A stretch of DNA of 64,000 nucleotides, taken from Paenibacillus sp. 1_12 (GTDB lineage: Bacteria; Bacillota; Bacilli; Paenibacillales; NBRC-103111). Every line of letters begins with the position of its first letter. Positions within the stretch are counted from its first letter, which is position 1. Of this stretch, positions 51,233 through 59,770 are shown piece by piece. The translations under genes were made by a program, and so were the position numbers. Location: NCBI RefSeq assembly GCF_900114475.1, contig NZ_FOTE01000004.1, positions 413,849 through 477,848 of the forward strand, given 5' to 3'. Below the pieces are notes generated by a model that was not told the DNA's origin, ran no database searches, and was given only the letters and a program-made list of their open reading frames with translations.

Positions 51233-52954
51233 ATGAATTACAAGCAGTTGTTAGCAGCACAATTAGGGCCACAGTTAGAGGGCGTAGATGAAGCGACGAT
51301 CGTTGAACTGATCGAATACCCACCGAATCCCCAAATGGGAGATTTGTCGATGCCTTGCTTTAAATTCAGCAAGCTGCTGCGCAGAGCGCCGCAAGCGATA
51401 GCTGAGGAGCTGGCAGCAAGCTGGAAGGAGCATCCTGCCGTTCAGCGGGTAGAAGCTGTTGCAGGGTACTTCAATGTTTTCTTGCAGCCTGGGCATTTGG
51501 CATCAAGTGTCATTGGCGAGATTCTCGAGCAGCAAGAACGCTATGGCTCGCAAAACATGGGACAAGGCCGCAATATCGTGATCGATTTTTCTTCGCCTAA
51601 CATTGCAAAGACATTTCATATTGGACATTTGCGTTCAACAATGATTGGTAATGCGATTTATAAAATTCATGAATTTCTTGGCTATAATTGTGTCGGTGTC
51701 AATCATTTGGGTGATTGGGGCACACAGTTCGGCAAGCTGATTGTGGCGTATAAGCTATGGGGAGATCAAGCGACTGTCGAAACAGATGGGATCGGGGAGC
51801 TGCAGCGTTTATACATTAAATTTCACGATGAAGCAGAGCGCAATCCGGAGCTCGATAATGAAGCTCGTCTATGTTTTGTTCGACTGGAGCAAGGTGACGA
51901 GGAAGCCACTAAGCTATGGAAATGGTTTGTGGAAATCAGTCTTAAGGAATTTGAAAAAATGTACGAGCTGCTCGGTGTAAAGTTTGATTCATACGCGGGC
52001 GAAAGCTTTTATAATGATAAAATGGCGGCTATTGTTGAAGAACTGAAAGCCAAGAAGCTGCTGGAAGAGGATGACGGCGCGCAGCTGGTACGTTTGGACG
52101 ACTACAATATGCCGCCAGCCCTGATGATTAAAAAAGACGGAGGCACGCTTTATCATACTCGTGATGTGACCGCAGCTGTGTATCGTGAGGCAACCTACGA
52201 TTTTGAGAAGTGTATCTATGTTACAGATGCAGGGCAAAGTCTTCACTTCCAACAGCTGTTCAAGGTCATTGAGCTGATGGGATATGATTGGCATAATCGT
52301 CTTGTGCATGTACCTTTCGGAAAAGTTAGTCTCGAGGGTGCGAAGCTGTCTACACGTAAAGGCAACGTGATTCGTCTGGAGGAGCTTCTGACCCAGGCTA
52401 TCGAAAAAACGAGTGAAATTATTGAACAGAAAAACCCGAATTTGGATAATAAAGCTGAGATAGCTCAGGAAGTTGGCGTAGGGGCTATTATTTTCAGCGA
52501 TTTAAGCAATAACCGGATTAAGGATATCGTCTTCTCATGGGAGGACGCATTGAATTTTGAGGGCGAGACTGGACCATACGTCCAGTATACGCATGCCAGA
52601 GCTAGCAGTGTGCTGCGTAAAGCAGGGGAGAGGGTAGCTGGTGAGGAATTTCCAGTGAAGCTGGATGATCAGGGTGCGGAGCTGCTGAACAACGCTGCTG
52701 AGCAAAATCTGCTTAAACAGCTTTATGTGTTCAAGGAACGTCTGGAGCAATCGGCGCAGAAGCTGGAGCCTTCGGTTGTCAGCCGTTATTTGGTTGATTT
52801 GGCACAGAGCTTTAATCGCTTCTATCATGAGAGTCCAATTCTGATCGAGGATGCGGCGCTACGACAAGCAAGATTGGCATTGGTTAGATGCACACAAATT
52901 ACGATTTCCAACGGATTGAGCTTAATTGGTCTAAAAGCACCTGAAAAAATGTAG
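51233..52954 (+). CDS. argS: Arginyl-tRNA synthetase
   Basis: A 573-residue class I synthetase that charges tRNA-Arg. The N-terminal Add-1 domain (about 1-110) is followed by the HIGH-type motif in SSPNIAKTFHIGHLRST, the KMSK-equivalent LSTRKGN, and the C-terminal DALR anticodon domain (ETGPYVQYTHARASSVL to the end). ATG 51233 gives the normal N-terminus MNYKQLLAAQLG; the frame is open to 51164 but that lies in the leader. A terminator-like hairpin precedes it. Confidence 0.95.
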   Translation: MNYKQLLAAQLGPQLEGVDEATIVELIEYPPNPQMGDLSMPCFKFSKLLRRAPQAIAEELAASWKEHPAVQRVEAVAGYFNVFLQPGHLASSVIGEILEQQERYGSQNMGQGRNIVIDFSSPNIAKTFHIGHLRSTMIGNAIYKIHEFLGYNCVGVNHLGDWGTQFGKLIVAYKLWGDQATVETDGIGELQRLYIKFHDEAERNPELDNEARLCFVRLEQGDEEATKLWKWFVEISLKEFEKMYELLGVKFDSYAGESFYNDKMAAIVEELKAKKLLEEDDGAQLVRLDDYNMPPALMIKKDGGTLYHTRDVTAAVYREATYDFEKCIYVTDAGQSLHFQQLFKVIELMGYDWHNRLVHVPFGKVSLEGAKLSTRKGNVIRLEELLTQAIEKTSEIIEQKNPNLDNKAEIAQEVGVGAIIFSDLSNNRIKDIVFSWEDALNFEGETGPYVQYTHARASSVLRKAGERVAGEEFPVKLDDQGAELLNNAAEQNLLKQLYVFKERLEQSAQKLEPSVVSRYLVDLAQSFNRFYHESPILIEDAALRQARLALVRCTQITISNGLSLIGLKAPEKM

Positions 52955-53077
52955 CATCCTTATGGGAGTCGTGTGATTTCGCAGTATGCTGTTAGGATAG
53001 GTCCAGAGACTCCATTGGCGATTAGGTTTGTAAACCTATAAACACGGTTACACTTGAAAGACGGGGGTGACCGAGGT

Positions 53078-53275
53078 TTGGCTCAGGGAGAAGAATGGGT
53101 CACATATGTTACAGAGAAGCTGTTGGATTATGTGGAAACCCCAAGGAAAATTCGCAAGCAGACAAGAGCAATTCACCGGAAGGTACGTGAGCCTTGGCCG
53201 TATCGTTGGTTTGGAATGGTACCTTATGCAATAGGTATGTGGCTTAAAGAGCTGCTTAACAAGAAAAGTATCTAA
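53078..53275 (+). CDS. yqzE: YqzE family protein
   Basis: A 65-residue basic protein with the YqzE pattern: VTYVTEKLLDYVETPRKIRK and the C-terminal YRWFGMVPYAIGMWLK amphipathic or membrane-touching segment. In B. subtilis yqzE lies near the comG competence operon; no com genes are here. TTG 53078 with GGGGGTGA upstream is the likely start. Function unknown. Confidence 0.75.
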   Translation: MAQGEEWVTYVTEKLLDYVETPRKIRKQTRAIHRKVREPWPYRWFGMVPYAIGMWLKELLNKKSI

Positions 53276-53384
53276 TCGGAAGCCTACAGGGCGAAGATAT
53301 ATTCGAGTCTTATAGATTGCTTTTCTTGAAATATCAGAACATCCTGCTTCGCTGAAAACTTATTAATTCTGATATTATAAAAAT

Positions 53385-53446
53385 GAAAAGCTTCTTGTCA
53401 CCTTGTTCGACTTATGAAGTCGTACAGAGTGGATAGGAAGCTTTTC
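53385..53446. terminator. Nested hairpin between yqzE and the exported unknown gene
   Basis: Outer stem GAAAAGCTTC/GAAGCTTTTC with an inner CGACTT/AAGTCG stem. On the minus strand it is followed by a T-rich run, so it probably terminates the minus-strand gene. Confidence 0.6.
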
Positions 53447-53467
53447 TATATGGAGGAAGAGAACAAC

Positions 53468-54400
53468 CTAAGGGGAATTTCGAAAAAGATGTCCATAATG
53501 AGAGAGGGTCGAATAGGGAATAGCCCGTTGTCCATTCTGTTCTAGCAGGAGAAAGGCTTCGTCATTGGACCATTGATGGAAACCGATGACTGCGGCTACA
53601 AAGCGCAATTTGGCTTCGTAAAGTTCTGCCGTGAAGGTAAGCCTGTGCTGCTGTTGAAGCTCGTCCTGAAGCTCAGCCCATCCTGTGAAGCTGGCTGGCA
53701 CACCTTGTATCCAAGGTAGCTTTTCGTAGGGGTCAAAGGAGGGAATTGCCAGTCTCTGCTTCAATGTATGCACGGACAGTAAGGAATTATTAGCCGTATT
53801 TGCAAGATCGGAATCGTTTGGAGGTTGGGTAATGTTATCAAGGGGTAAGGACTCTCCAGTTCCTGCATCAAGGTAATAACGAGTACCACCGGATTCTACG
53901 ATCCAGAGGGCGTATAAAGGATTTACGTACCAAGGTTGCACGGTAAAGGAGCTATGTATAAGTTCGAGCTGTACCAGCGAGCGGTACAGGGTTTGCAGAC
54001 TGAACAGCGGCTTCCCGCCGCTGCCGTATTCCGTAAGCTGATATTTGTTCGGATTACCCGGATCGGCAGCGTGAATTACCATATAACCAACATCACGACC
54101 TTCTGATTGGACGAGAACAATCCAGCCGTGTGTTCCGGGTCCAAGTGAGTATCCTGACCAGGTGGCCTGCTTCCATGCAGTATAGCCAGGCTCGCCCGCG
54201 AGCTGCTTTATCCATTGCTGGACAGCCTCCATAAAGGAAGGTGCCTGTAATATATTATTGGCATCAGGAGGAATAAGCATGGCAGCAGGTACGGGCGCAG
54301 TCTGGGCAGCTAGCGGCAGTGCGGCGGAAGAGAGCGGCGATGGGAGTGTCAGGCTTGTCCATAGTAGTAACGAAATGACCCATAGTTTTGCTTTATACAT
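53468..54400 (-). CDS. Exported protein of unknown function
   Basis: A 310-residue exported protein: signal peptide at about 1-27 (LWVISLLLWTSLTLPSPLSSA), then a Pro/Ala-rich stretch and a globular domain with many Trp and Tyr. Segments such as YVNPLYALWIVESGGTRYYLDA resemble secreted Paenibacillus proteins, but I know no named family. ATG 54400 follows AGGTG. It stands alone. No catalytic motif or cell-wall anchor was seen. Confidence 0.7.
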   Translation of the reverse strand: MYKAKLWVISLLLWTSLTLPSPLSSAALPLAAQTAPVPAAMLIPPDANNILQAPSFMEAVQQWIKQLAGEPGYTAWKQATWSGYSLGPGTHGWIVLVQSEGRDVGYMVIHAADPGNPNKYQLTEYGSGGKPLFSLQTLYRSLVQLELIHSSFTVQPWYVNPLYALWIVESGGTRYYLDAGTGESLPLDNITQPPNDSDLANTANNSLLSVHTLKQRLAIPSFDPYEKLPWIQGVPASFTGWAELQDELQQQHRLTFTAELYEAKLRFVAAVIGFHQWSNDEAFLLLEQNGQRAIPYSTLSHYGHLFRNSP

Positions 54401-54560
54401 AAACTCACCTGCTTTCTTAATGTACTTCATGTCATTCAACAAGTCGCGTTACATGTGGTATGCATCTATTGTACTGAATATGCGTTAATTATTTTGTTAC
54501 AACCTGTATCTCAAATAAACAAAGTTTGTTTCCTATTTTGCTGTCACATAGCACAATACG

Positions 54561-55703
54561 TCATCTGCTGTGCAAGCCCACGGCTTGTAAATGAAAAAGA
54601 CCGCAGTTGATGACGGATATCATAATGCGCGGCCGATACTGCCATTCGATTTCCTGTCTCCGGTTGGTGTACTGCTGTTCAATATCCGACTTGTGCTCCA
54701 GCTCTGTGTTCTCGATTAAAGGTTTGTAATAGCCGTTGATCCGGTCTATTTCCTCCTGCAGGCGAATTCCTGCTTCTTCTGCCCATCGATGATCATACCC
54801 TCGCAGCAGCTGTTCCAGGTGCTGCTCCAGGTACAGAACAGCGCGTGCCAATGTAATGGTATCGGGATTCAGAAATACCTGTGCAGGTAAACGAGGTGTC
54901 AGCTGCTTAGTTAGGAGTAGCTCTTGAAATTGTCCGCGAATTTCCCCTGTACCCAAATGGATGCCGAGTGAATGGATTTCGCTACGTTTCATATCGCAGG
55001 CTAAATCCACCTTGAAATTGACTTGCAGCCAGTTCTCATAAGCGGAGGTATTCCGTAATTTGGGTTGATCGGGAATGTATTGCTCATACAGGTGAACAAA
55101 TTTCCCTTTATTGCGGACGACCTCAAAAAGCTGCTGCAAACGGCGGCTTCCGAATGTAACCTCATCCTTAGGGATCCGAGCGGTAATTTGAGTGGGCACA
55201 AAGCCAAAGTATCGCCCAAGTATGCTGTCCGGCTGGGTCGGCGGTGCCTGAGAGGCTGTGGATGTTGCTGCTGCACCGAAAGGCGCGTATGCTGAAGAGC
55301 GCCCTGATGATGTAGTGGGAGACACTGATCCAGGTTGTACAGCAGAGCCATTCGGACCGGGTGATGATGGATTAAGTCTCGCAGCAGCGCTTGCAGCAGG
55401 GACGGATACGCCACCAGAGGTTACGTATCCGGGAGCGGCTTGCGGTGGCATGTTCCCGCCTGCTTGGGCAGGCTGGGTTATTTCCTTATGCGCCTCGGGA
55501 TCAAAGATAAAGGTGCATGTCATCGTTTCGGGTACAATTCCAGTACGCTCGACAAAGCTCCAGTAATAAGGGCGGAAGGTGAGCTCCTTATCGGCCGAAG
55601 GAGAAAGTTTGGCAGTAACGTAAGCCGGATGTTTTTCGATAATATCGCATTTTTCGGCGTGCAGGAAACGCATGACGAACCTTTCAATCTGCTCGGGTTT
55701 CAT
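54561..55703 (-). CDS. yqhG: YqhG family protein
   Basis: A 380-residue protein whose ends match B. subtilis YqhG (FVMRFLHAEKCDIIEKHPAYVTAKLS; EVTFGSRRLQQLFEVVRNKGKF; MKRSEIHSLGIHLGTGEIRG). A Ser/Pro/Ala-rich insert of about 80 residues (80-160) is extra relative to B. subtilis. Its ATG overlaps the stop of the upstream SNF2 helicase gene as ATGA, so the two are translationally coupled. The role is unknown; constant pairing with YqhH suggests a complex. Confidence 0.83.
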   Translation of the reverse strand: MKPEQIERFVMRFLHAEKCDIIEKHPAYVTAKLSPSADKELTFRPYYWSFVERTGIVPETMTCTFIFDPEAHKEITQPAQAGGNMPPQAAPGYVTSGGVSVPAASAAARLNPSSPGPNGSAVQPGSVSPTTSSGRSSAYAPFGAAATSTASQAPPTQPDSILGRYFGFVPTQITARIPKDEVTFGSRRLQQLFEVVRNKGKFVHLYEQYIPDQPKLRNTSAYENWLQVNFKVDLACDMKRSEIHSLGIHLGTGEIRGQFQELLLTKQLTPRLPAQVFLNPDTITLARAVLYLEQHLEQLLRGYDHRWAEEAGIRLQEEIDRINGYYKPLIENTELEHKSDIEQQYTNRRQEIEWQYRPRIMISVINCGLFHLQAVGLHSR

Positions 55704-57496
55704 GGGAGCACCTCCGTTTCATGTGTGATCGGTTGTCCTAATGCATCCAGAATCATGGTGAGAGGGACTGCATCCTGCTCCTGCTGGAGAGCTTCATTAC
55801 GAATCGATGAGATGGACTGTCCCAGCTCATCGATGTTACGGCGAATCTCCTCCTCGCTGCGAGAGGTGAGAATCATTTTGGCCAAATGTGTTTCCAATGA
55901 TTGGGTTTTGTCGAAGCGTTCCAATATCGTGTCCAGCTCTCCAATTACGAGCTCGAACATATTTATTTTTTCATGAAGCAGGGACAAAATGTATTGCTCT
56001 ATGGTTCCTTCTGTAGCCAAATTGTAAATATGCACATCGTGAGTTTGCCCAAGGCGATGCACACGACCGATTCGCTGCTCAACCCGCATCGGATTCCAAG
56101 GCAAGTCGAAGTTGATCATGTTATGGCAAAATTGCAGATTGATCCCTTCACCGCCAGCCTCCGTAGCGACAAGGACTTGTGCCCGATTGCGAAACAGATC
56201 CATCATCCAATCCTTTTTGCCGCGGTTCATACCGCCTCTGTAAGGTACAACGGAGAAACCATGCTCCTTCAAATACTGCATCAAATATTCCTGTGAAGCG
56301 CGGTACTCAGTGAAAATAATGACCTTATCGTCGATCTCCTTGAGAAGCTCGATAACGGCCTCCGCTTTCGTATTTGCCTTAATACTGCGGATCAGCTCAA
56401 TCAGCTCCCAAATCCGGGGGCGTACGGGGGAATCCTCAGGAGTTTTTTTGAACATATTCACCAGAGTAAGGAATACGGCATCGCGGCTACTGCATACTTC
56501 TCTTTGAAGCGTTACTAGCGAAAGAGCGCTGCTGAAGTCACCTCCGGAGTCCTCGAACCTGCCCTTCACAAATGCAGTCACGCCTTCGTAAAGAGCTTGC
56601 TCCTGCGGTGACAGCTTTAAAGTCAGGTTCCGGACAATACGCTTCGTGAAATGAATATTGCCGTCACTGCGTCGATTGCGGATCATCACTTTGGATAGCT
56701 CGTGCTGCAGCTGATCTTCATTTTTGGGAATGCGTTTGTCGACTACGTAATTACTCTGAAAGCTGCTTTGGCCGCCAAGCTGACCTGGCTTCAGCAGGGT
56801 GATAAGATTATAAAGCTCCTTGAGATCATTTTGTACGGGAGTTGCGGTAAGCAGCAGACAATATTTTTTGCGAAGCTCGGTAACGAACTGATAATTCGTC
56901 GTCTTTTTGTTTTTTAATTTGTGAGCTTCGTCGATAATAAGCATATCGTATTCAAGGCCAAGCACGATGTCTCGATGCGGGTCTCGTTTGGCAGTATCCA
57001 TCGATGCGACTACAATGTCGGCCTGCTCCCACATATAGGCTTTTTTGTGGGCAACCGCTGGGATGGCAAATTTCTGGTTCAGCTCACGAACCCATTGCAG
57101 CACCAGAGAGGCTGGAACAAGAATAAGCACTTTTTTGACGAGGCCCCTGATGATATATTCTTTTAATATAAGTCCGGCTTCGATCGTTTTGCCCAATCCG
57201 ACCTCATCGGCAAGAATCGCTCGGCCGCGCATTTCGGTCAGCACTTTTTTGGCAGTGTCGATCTGATGGTTCATTGGAGTCACATTCTGAATATGCACAA
57301 GACACTGCAGCTCGTCAAAGCTTGAAATCAGGCTGGCCTGCTCGGCTTCATAAGCAAGCTGGTACAGTGTCCAATCATCCCATGGACCGTTGTGCATTGC
57401 TTTCGTGTGCAGTTCTTCAAACCAGTCACGTCCAAAATGCAGCTGGACATGGTCGTTAAAGGGACGTATATATTCATTAGGGCCGGATGGTTGCAC
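55700..57496 (-). CDS. yqhH: YqhH, SNF2-family helicase-like protein
   Basis: A 598-residue SF2 translocase of the SNF2/RapA group. Motifs are ADEVGLGKTIEAGL (Walker A), LILVPASLVLQW, IIDEAHKLKN (DEAH box), LLLTATPVQND, VLVATEAGGEGINLQF and QRIGRVHRLGQ. No nuclease or DNA-binding fusion is visible. GTG 57496 has AAAGGAGA at 8 nt. In B. subtilis yqhH-yqhG lies beside gcvT-gcvPA-gcvPB and lipM; here lipM is adjacent and divergent but the gcv genes are missing. Possible RNA polymerase or nucleic-acid remodelling role. Confidence 0.9.
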   Translation of the reverse strand: MQPSGPNEYIRPFNDHVQLHFGRDWFEELHTKAMHNGPWDDWTLYQLAYEAEQASLISSFDELQCLVHIQNVTPMNHQIDTAKKVLTEMRGRAILADEVGLGKTIEAGLILKEYIIRGLVKKVLILVPASLVLQWVRELNQKFAIPAVAHKKAYMWEQADIVVASMDTAKRDPHRDIVLGLEYDMLIIDEAHKLKNKKTTNYQFVTELRKKYCLLLTATPVQNDLKELYNLITLLKPGQLGGQSSFQSNYVVDKRIPKNEDQLQHELSKVMIRNRRSDGNIHFTKRIVRNLTLKLSPQEQALYEGVTAFVKGRFEDSGGDFSSALSLVTLQREVCSSRDAVFLTLVNMFKKTPEDSPVRPRIWELIELIRSIKANTKAEAVIELLKEIDDKVIIFTEYRASQEYLMQYLKEHGFSVVPYRGGMNRGKKDWMMDLFRNRAQVLVATEAGGEGINLQFCHNMINFDLPWNPMRVEQRIGRVHRLGQTHDVHIYNLATEGTIEQYILSLLHEKINMFELVIGELDTILERFDKTQSLETHLAKMILTSRSEEEIRRNIDELGQSISSIRNEALQQEQDAVPLTMILDALGQPITHETEVLP

Positions 57497-57662
57497 GGAT
57501 AGTGTCTCCTTTCATGCCTCTCGCTCGGAAAGATGCTTAGTAGCAGGCTAGCATAGGCTAGTATTACGTAGTAGTATGGACGAAAAGAAGCACTTTCATA
57601 ACTACTTCCGATGCATTATGATAGTGGATAGCAGTTATTACAAATCAAAAGGAGGCAGGAAG

Positions 57663-58508
57663 ATGACTAAACAATGGCGTTTTCTTTCATCAGGAAGGCA
57701 GCATCCTGCTTATAATATGGCAGTAGATGAAGCGATATTGACGGCTCATAGTGAAGGCAAGGTGCCGCCGACGGTGCGATTTTATGGTTGGAACCCCGCT
57801 ACACTATCAATAGGTTATTTTCAAAAGGCGGCAGAAGAAATCAATTTTGAGCAATTAAGACAAGAGGGCTTGGGATTTGTTCGGCGTCCGACGGGAGGCC
57901 GTGCCGTGCTGCATGATCAGGAGCTGACCTACAGTATCATTGTGGCAGAGGATTATCCAGGAATACCAAGGAGTGTGACTGAGGCCTATCGCGTATTAAG
58001 TGAGGGGCTTGTGCTTGGTTTTCGCAAGCTGGGGCTGGATGCCGAAATGGTGCAGTTGGCAAGTGAAGAGGATAAACGGAAGTATGAGTCGATGGGCTCG
58101 GCCGCTTGTTTTGATTCTCCCTCCTGGTACGAGCTTGTTGTTGAGGGGCGGAAAATCGCCGGCAGCGCGCAAACGAGGCAAAAGCAGGTGGTTCTGCAGC
58201 ACGGCTCTATTTTGCTGGATATGGATGTGGATCAGTTGTTTCGTGTGCTATTATTTAAAAACGAACGTTTGCAGGAACGGCTGCGGCAGCAATTTGTACA
58301 TAAAGCAGTAGCGATTAATGACCTGTGTCGGGATCTGGGAAGAGCAACGGTAGCTCTGCCAGAGGTTGAAGAAGCATTTCGAATTGGTCTTGCCGAAGGA
58401 CTGAATGTGGAGCTGGTGGAAGAGGGGTTGACAGATTACGAGCAAGCATTGGCCGAGCAGCTAATGGCTGACAAATATGCTAATGAAACATGGAACCTCC
58501 GGAGATAA
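57663..58508 (+). CDS. lipM: Octanoyltransferase LipM
   Basis: A 281-residue enzyme of the lipoate-protein ligase fold that moves octanoyl from acyl carrier protein to GcvH, the first step of lipoate assembly in Bacillus. Landmarks are RRPTGGRAVLHDQELTYS, the nucleophilic Cys in SAACFDSPSW, and EGRKIAGSAQTRQKQV with the substrate lysine. ATG 57663 follows AAAGGAGG; the ORF edge at 57576 has no support. Divergent from yqhH. Confidence 0.9.
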   Translation: MTKQWRFLSSGRQHPAYNMAVDEAILTAHSEGKVPPTVRFYGWNPATLSIGYFQKAAEEINFEQLRQEGLGFVRRPTGGRAVLHDQELTYSIIVAEDYPGIPRSVTEAYRVLSEGLVLGFRKLGLDAEMVQLASEEDKRKYESMGSAACFDSPSWYELVVEGRKIAGSAQTRQKQVVLQHGSILLDMDVDQLFRVLLFKNERLQERLRQQFVHKAVAINDLCRDLGRATVALPEVEEAFRIGLAEGLNVELVEEGLTDYEQALAEQLMADKYANETWNLRR

Positions 58509-58528
58509 GATTCTTCGGAGGTTTTTTT
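58494..58528 (+). terminator. Terminator of lipM
   Basis: AACCTCCGGA pairs with TTCGGAGGTT and is followed by T5 or more; the lipM stop codon lies in the loop. Confidence 0.8.
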
Positions 58529-58622
58529 GTATATCTATGCCGAGTATGGATAAGCTGTTTATCCAGTAAAGGCTTGTTTGAGTATGTGAATTTCAGGGTA
58601 ACGTTTAGAATCGATAAAATTC

Positions 58623-59456
58623 CTATGTCAGGCCAATATGCTTTCTGAAAGCCTGCTGCAGCTGACGCGTTACCGGTCCAGGCAAGCCTTGAGCAATAGG
58701 AGCATTATCTACAGATATAATAGGGGTGACTTCTACAGTCGTGCCGGTTATAAAAGCTTCCTCAGCAAGCTGTAATTCATCTAAAGAAAATGGAGCCTCA
58801 TGTACTACCAGTTGTAGCTGTCGGGCCAGCTTAAGAACCACATTGCGGGTAATTCCGTGCAAGATCAGGTTATTCGCTGGATGGGTCCATAACTCTCCAT
58901 TTTTAATGAGCATGAAGTTGGATGCACTACATTCCGTTATGATACCATTTCGATGCCAAATCACTTCATCAGCTCCATGGTCCAATGCATTCTGCTTGGC
59001 CATCACATTGGGCAGTAAATTGAGTGTCTTCAAATCACAGCGAAGCCAGCGAATATCATCAGCAGTAACTGCGGTTATCCCTTGCTCCATCTTTTGTGTG
59101 GGACGCTGCATTTCAGTTGTGAAAGCCATCAGGACAGGTTCGACTTGTCCAGGAAAAGGATGCGAGCGCTGAGCGCTGCCCCGTGTTATTTGTATGTAGA
59201 CGGTACCTTCTTGCAGATGGTTAAGACCAATGAGCTCGATCAACTTTTCATGAAGCTCCTTGGTGCTGTATGGCAAAGGGATACGGACATCTGCTGCGCT
59301 TTTTTCCAGTCTACGGTAATGGCCTTCCGCTTCAAACAATTGTCCGTTATATACGCGGAACACCTCATAGATTCCATCTCCAAAGTAGTACCCGCGATCA
59401 TCCGGCGAAATGGCTACCTCTTCTTTTGCGACAAAACGCTGCTGATATAAGTACAT
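58623..59456 (-). CDS. dat: D-amino acid aminotransferase
   Basis: A 277-residue PLP enzyme of fold type IV that interconverts D-amino acids and 2-oxo acids, supplying D-Glu or D-Ala for the wall. The PLP-binding Lys is in DLKTLNLLPNVMAKQ; other landmarks are the N-terminal DDRGYYFGDGIYEV and ECSASNFMLI. The Tyr/Gly-rich start distinguishes it from branched-chain aminotransferase, with moderate certainty. ATG 59456 follows AGGAGG. Monocistronic. Confidence 0.88.
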   Translation of the reverse strand: MYLYQQRFVAKEEVAISPDDRGYYFGDGIYEVFRVYNGQLFEAEGHYRRLEKSAADVRIPLPYSTKELHEKLIELIGLNHLQEGTVYIQITRGSAQRSHPFPGQVEPVLMAFTTEMQRPTQKMEQGITAVTADDIRWLRCDLKTLNLLPNVMAKQNALDHGADEVIWHRNGIITECSASNFMLIKNGELWTHPANNLILHGITRNVVLKLARQLQLVVHEAPFSLDELQLAEEAFITGTTVEVTPIISVDNAPIAQGLPGPVTRQLQQAFRKHIGLT

Positions 59457-59770
59457 AATTAATGCCTCCTTACGAATGGGAACATATGTTTGTAAATATG
59501 GATGAAATATGGTAAATTGATAGTAGCTTTTGATGATGCTGTATAACCAGATTTATCCCTATGAATAGGGTATCAAGGAGATAGCCAGAAGTCAACGAAT
59601 GAGAAACTTCGATAGAAAGAGATAAATAAAGCAAAAGCAGCCGCTTCTTGTCCAAACTGCTTTATTTGATCCTCACCCTATTAGAAAAACTACATATAGT
59701 GAATTATAATGATTCATACATACTACATATTGTGTTTTATCTTATCTGAAAATCTCAGGAGGTTGTTACT
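59457..59770. other. Divergent dat-nrdJ intergenic region
   Basis: No gene is supported. It holds a hairpin (AAATAAAGCA/TGCTTTATTT, about 59626-59670), the nrdJ promoter (-10 TATAAT at 59705-59710) and two related motifs listed separately. A cobalamin riboswitch, expected for some B12-dependent reductases, was looked for and not seen. Confidence 0.5.
59689..59737. promoter_or_regulatory. Candidate NrdR box pair upstream of nrdJ
   Basis: CTACATATAGTG (59690-59701) and CTACATATTGTG (59723-59734) differ by one base, are 33 bp apart (about three helical turns) and flank the -10. Spacing and ATAT-centred half-palindromes fit paired NrdR boxes, though the consensus match is imperfect. Confidence 0.5.

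Noticed and set aside
55001..55976. Long alternative frames on both strands in yqhG
   Set aside because: They lie inside the Pro/Ser/Ala-rich insert of yqhG, have no ribosome sites and show arbitrary composition.
59457..59770. Cobalamin riboswitch upstream of nrdJ
   Set aside because: No B12-box-like sequence was found; the region is too short and instead carries paired NrdR-like motifs.
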